Positions 31,063-33,466 of a DNA stretch of 33,466 bases are shown here, piece by piece. Below the pieces are notes generated by a model that saw only the letters and a list, made by a program, of their open reading frames with translations, was not told the origin of the DNA and did not search any database. Location of the stretch: assembly GCA_945829115.1 (NCBI GenBank), contig CALZTP010000020.1, positions 1-33,466 on the forward strand, given 5' to 3'. The stretch comes from an uncultured bacterium (GTDB lineage Bacteria > Bacteroidota > Bacteroidia > Bacteroidales > Bacteroidaceae). The position numbers and the translations under genes were made by a program. The number at the start of each line of letters is the position of its first letter. Positions within the stretch are counted from its first letter, which is position 1.

Positions 31063-33387
31063 ATGAGACAGAAATTCATATATACGCTATGGTTTTTGCT
31101 TATTATTGTAATAATTGCAATACCAGTTGCAGCCACTGCAATCTGGCAGGGTTGGATAGGTTATATGCCTCCTGTTGAGGAACTGCAGAACCCTATCGAT
31201 AAATACGCCACCCAGATACTTTCGTCGGATGGAAAAGTAATCGGAACGTGGAACATGAACAAAGATAACCGTATTCATGTTCCCTTCGACAGTATCTCCC
31301 CACACATCATTGACGCACTCATAGCCACCGAGGACAAGAGGTTCTACGACCATTCAGGAATTGACTTCTGGTCCCTTGGACGAGCAATCATAAAGCGTGG
31401 AATCTTCCAGCAGAAAAGTGCTGGTGGTGGCTCTACCATCACTCAGCAACTTGCCAAGCAGCTTTTTTCAGCTCATGCCTCTTCAAAGTTAGAGCGTGTT
31501 ATGCAGAAGCCAATAGAATGGATTATTGCCCTGAAGTTAGAACGCTACTACACGAAGGAGGAAATTATCACTATGTACCTAAACTATTTCGATTTCCTCC
31601 ATAACTCTGTAGGAATAAAGATGGCGGCAAACACTTATTTCAGTAAGGAGCCAAGTAAGCTGAGCGTAACCGAGGCTGCTACACTTGTTGGTCTGTGTAA
31701 GAATCCGTCGTATTTCAACCCAGTGAGATACAGAGAACGCTCTCAGCAGAGAAGGAATGTTGTGTTGCATCAGATGCTCAAGGAGGGATTCCTTTCAGAA
31801 GCCGACTACGAGAAATACAGTCAGGAGCCTCTTGAACTGCATTTCAACTTCATCGACCATAAAGAAGGTTCAGCAACTTACTTCCGAGAGTTTCTAAGGA
31901 AATACATGACGGCAAAACGCCCTAAACTCTCCGACTATCCGTCTTGGGGAAAGGTGCAGTATCATATCGACTCTATAGCATGGGAGAACGACCCTCTCTA
32001 TGGCTGGTGTAACAAGAATATGAAGAAAGACGGTACACCTTATAATATATATACTGATGGCTTAAAGATTCGTACAACCATAAACTCCCGCATGCAACGA
32101 TATGCAGAGGAAGCTGTCTATGGACATGTGGCAAAATATCTACAGCCTATATTTAATAAGGAGAATAGACAGAAGAAGAATGCTCCGTTCAGCTCTGCTT
32201 TGACAGCTGAGGAGATAAAGGGAATTCTGAACCGCTCTATCCGTCAGAGTGAGAGGTGGAGAACGATGAAGGAGGCTGGCTGCTCTGAAAGTGAGATTAT
32301 GGAGTCGTTTAACAAAAAAACAGAGATGACGGTGTTCACTTACAATGGAGATATAGACACCACGATGACTCCCCTTGACTCCATACGCTACTATAAATCG
32401 TTCCTGCGTGCAGGATTCGTAAGTATAGACCCTCGGAACGGAGCCGTAAAGGCTTATGTTGGCGGATTGAACTATGCGCACTTCCAATACGATATGGCGA
32501 CACATGGTCGCAGACAGGTGGGCTCTACAATAAAGCCATTCTTGTACTCCCTTGCTATGGAGAACGGCTTTACCCCTTGCGACCTTGCCCCGAACGTTCA
32601 GAAGACCTACTACACTCCTGCAGGACAGACATGGACACCACGTAATGCATCGAAGAAGAGATACGGAGAGAATGTTTCTCTTAAATGGGGGCTTCAGCAG
32701 TCTAACAACTGGATCTCTGCTTATCTCATCTCTAAGCTGAATCCAGAGCAGCTGGTGGATATCATGAAGAAATTCGGTATTGACTCGCCAGATATCACGC
32801 CAACCATGTCTCTTTGTCTCGGACCATGTGACGTAAGTGTTGTGGAGATGGTGAGTGCATACACAGCGTTTGCAAACAACGGTATTCGCTGCGCACCAAT
32901 GTATGTCACTCGCATTGAAGACAATTCTGGGAATGTGCTCGCAGAGTTCCAACCTCGCATGAACGAGGTAATCTCTCAGGAGGGCGCATATAAGATGATT
33001 GATATGCTGCGTGCTGTGGTGAACGGAGGTACTGGTTCTCGCCTAAAATACAAATATAATCTTGAGGCAGACATGGGTGCAAAGACAGGCACCACAAACC
33101 GTCACTCCGACGCTTGGTTCATGGGCATTACACCAAACCTCGTCTCTGGATGCTGGGTGGGTGGTGAAGACCGAGACATTCACTTTGACACAATGGTCTA
33201 CGGACAGGGTGCCACAATGGCACTGCCTATCTGGGCATATTATATGAAGAAGGTGTACCGCGATAAAGGACTCGGTTATTCTGAAGCCACAACATTCGAT
33301 GTGCCTGGTGACTTCGACCCTTGTCAAGGAAGCGGGGAGATAATGCCTGATGATGGTGAGGAGTCAATAGAGGAGGTGTTCGAATAG
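31063..33387 (+). CDS. class A penicillin-binding protein (transglycosylase/transpeptidase)
   Basis: A 774-aa bifunctional murein synthase of the PBP1A type, anchored in the inner membrane by a single N-terminal helix (about residues 7-27) with the enzyme domains in the periplasm. The glycosyltransferase-51 domain (about 50-240) has catalytic Glu90 in [12 protein letters not shown] and [14 protein letters not shown] (122-135). The transpeptidase domain (about 440-730) has the full triad: SxxK at Ser488 (STIK), SxN at 547-549 (SNN) and KTG at 674-676 ([14 protein letters not shown]). The acidic C-terminal tail has no extra domain. Prevotella-like bacteria carry several class A PBPs, so the exact paralogue name is left open. 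It is divergent from pyrBI and complete within the window. Confidence 0.95.
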   Translation: MRQKFIYTLWFLLIIVIIAIPVAATAIWQGWIGYMPPVEELQNPIDKYATQILSSDGKVIGTWNMNKDNRIHVPFDSISPHIIDALIATEDKRFYDHSGIDFWSLGRAIIKRGIFQQKSAGGGSTITQQLAKQLFSAHASSKLERVMQKPIEWIIALKLERYYTKEEIITMYLNYFDFLHNSVGIKMAANTYFSKEPSKLSVTEAATLVGLCKNPSYFNPVRYRERSQQRRNVVLHQMLKEGFLSEADYEKYSQEPLELHFNFIDHKEGSATYFREFLRKYMTAKRPKLSDYPSWGKVQYHIDSIAWENDPLYGWCNKNMKKDGTPYNIYTDGLKIRTTINSRMQRYAEEAVYGHVAKYLQPIFNKENRQKKNAPFSSALTAEEIKGILNRSIRQSERWRTMKEAGCSESEIMESFNKKTEMTVFTYNGDIDTTMTPLDSIRYYKSFLRAGFVSIDPRNGAVKAYVGGLNYAHFQYDMATHGRRQVGSTIKPFLYSLAMENGFTPCDLAPNVQKTYYTPAGQTWTPRNASKKRYGENVSLKWGLQQSNNWISAYLISKLNPEQLVDIMKKFGIDSPDITPTMSLCLGPCDVSVVEMVSAYTAFANNGIRCAPMYVTRIEDNSGNVLAEFQPRMNEVISQEGAYKMIDMLRAVVNGGTGSRLKYKYNLEADMGAKTGTTNRHSDAWFMGITPNLVSGCWVGGEDRDIHFDTMVYGQGATMALPIWAYYMKKVYRDKGLGYSEATTFDVPGDFDPCQGSGEIMPDDGEESIEEVFE

Positions 33388-33466
33388 TTGCTTGCTGTTC
33401 GTCTATTTTTCCTAGTAGTCTGTAAAGTCTAAAAAGTGACTAAACGAGTTGCTTTATCAGTAGTTG
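33388..33466 (+). other. right-edge flank after the PBP gene
   Basis: 79 bp of AT-rich sequence. No gene, clear terminator or promoter is seen before the window ends. Confidence 0.5.

Noticed and set aside
32140..32952. 270-aa frame antisense to the PBP gene
   Set aside because: Cys/His/Arg-rich shadow over the transpeptidase domain; no recognisable motif or start signal.

Overview
The window looks like chromosomal core sequence of an anaerobic Bacteroidota, most likely a Prevotella-like member of the Bacteroidales. Three lines of evidence support this. Intergenic regions repeatedly carry the Bacteroidota-type -7 promoter element (TAnnTTTG, often with TTTG or TTG about 20 bp upstream). Shine-Dalgarno signals are weak. 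The gene set is that of a succinate/propionate-forming anaerobe: pyruvate phosphate dikinase, B12-dependent methylmalonyl-CoA mutase, Na+-pump decarboxylase subunits, an anaerobic (class III) ribonucleotide reductase, and a pyrBI aspartate transcarbamoylase. The assignment is inferred from gene content, not from a database search. No transposase, integrase, phage gene or CRISPR array was seen.

Layout. 1-235: an off-window gene's flank with an 11-bp iteron-like repeat, then the ppdK terminator. 236-2956 (-): ppdK, divergent from rlmD (3305-4774, +). A prenyl synthase and a TatD nuclease follow (4879-6627, +, directly abutting). 6628-8625: an unusual island containing a tRNA-Arg(CCG) gene with a strong terminator, about 0.7 kb of non-coding inverted and tandem repeats, a 151-aa uncharacterised protein with its own promoter, and a 25-bp tandem repeat. 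8626-12874 (-): sppA, lpxK, thiL. 13083-17087 (-): mutA and mutB, divergent from a + strand operon at 17569-22003 encoding an AAE-family antiporter, a lamin-tail/OadG fusion, a biotin carrier and an OadB-type Na+ pump. 22269-24371 (+): dapA and a bifunctional hisB, ending in a strong terminator. 24535-27326 (-): nrdD and nrdG, separated by a terminator-like hairpin. 27327-28045: repeat-rich gap. 28046-29326 (-): glyA. 29504-30942 (-): pyrB and pyrI, divergent from a class A penicillin-binding protein (31063-33387, +).

How the genes fit together. The strongest functional theme is 13-22 kb. MutA/MutB interconvert succinyl-CoA and methylmalonyl-CoA. The biotin carrier, OadB and OadG-like proteins are the non-catalytic parts of a biotin-dependent, Na+-extruding decarboxylase, presumably acting on methylmalonyl-CoA. 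The carboxyltransferase (alpha) subunit and the epimerase are absent from this locus. An AspT/YidE-type exchanger is the first gene of the same apparent operon, which suggests substrate/product exchange linked to decarboxylation. This is the most interesting candidate system here. The other genes are housekeeping: cell wall (PBP1, LpxK, prenyl synthase), amino acids (DapA, HisB, GlyA), pyrimidines, deoxynucleotides and central carbon.
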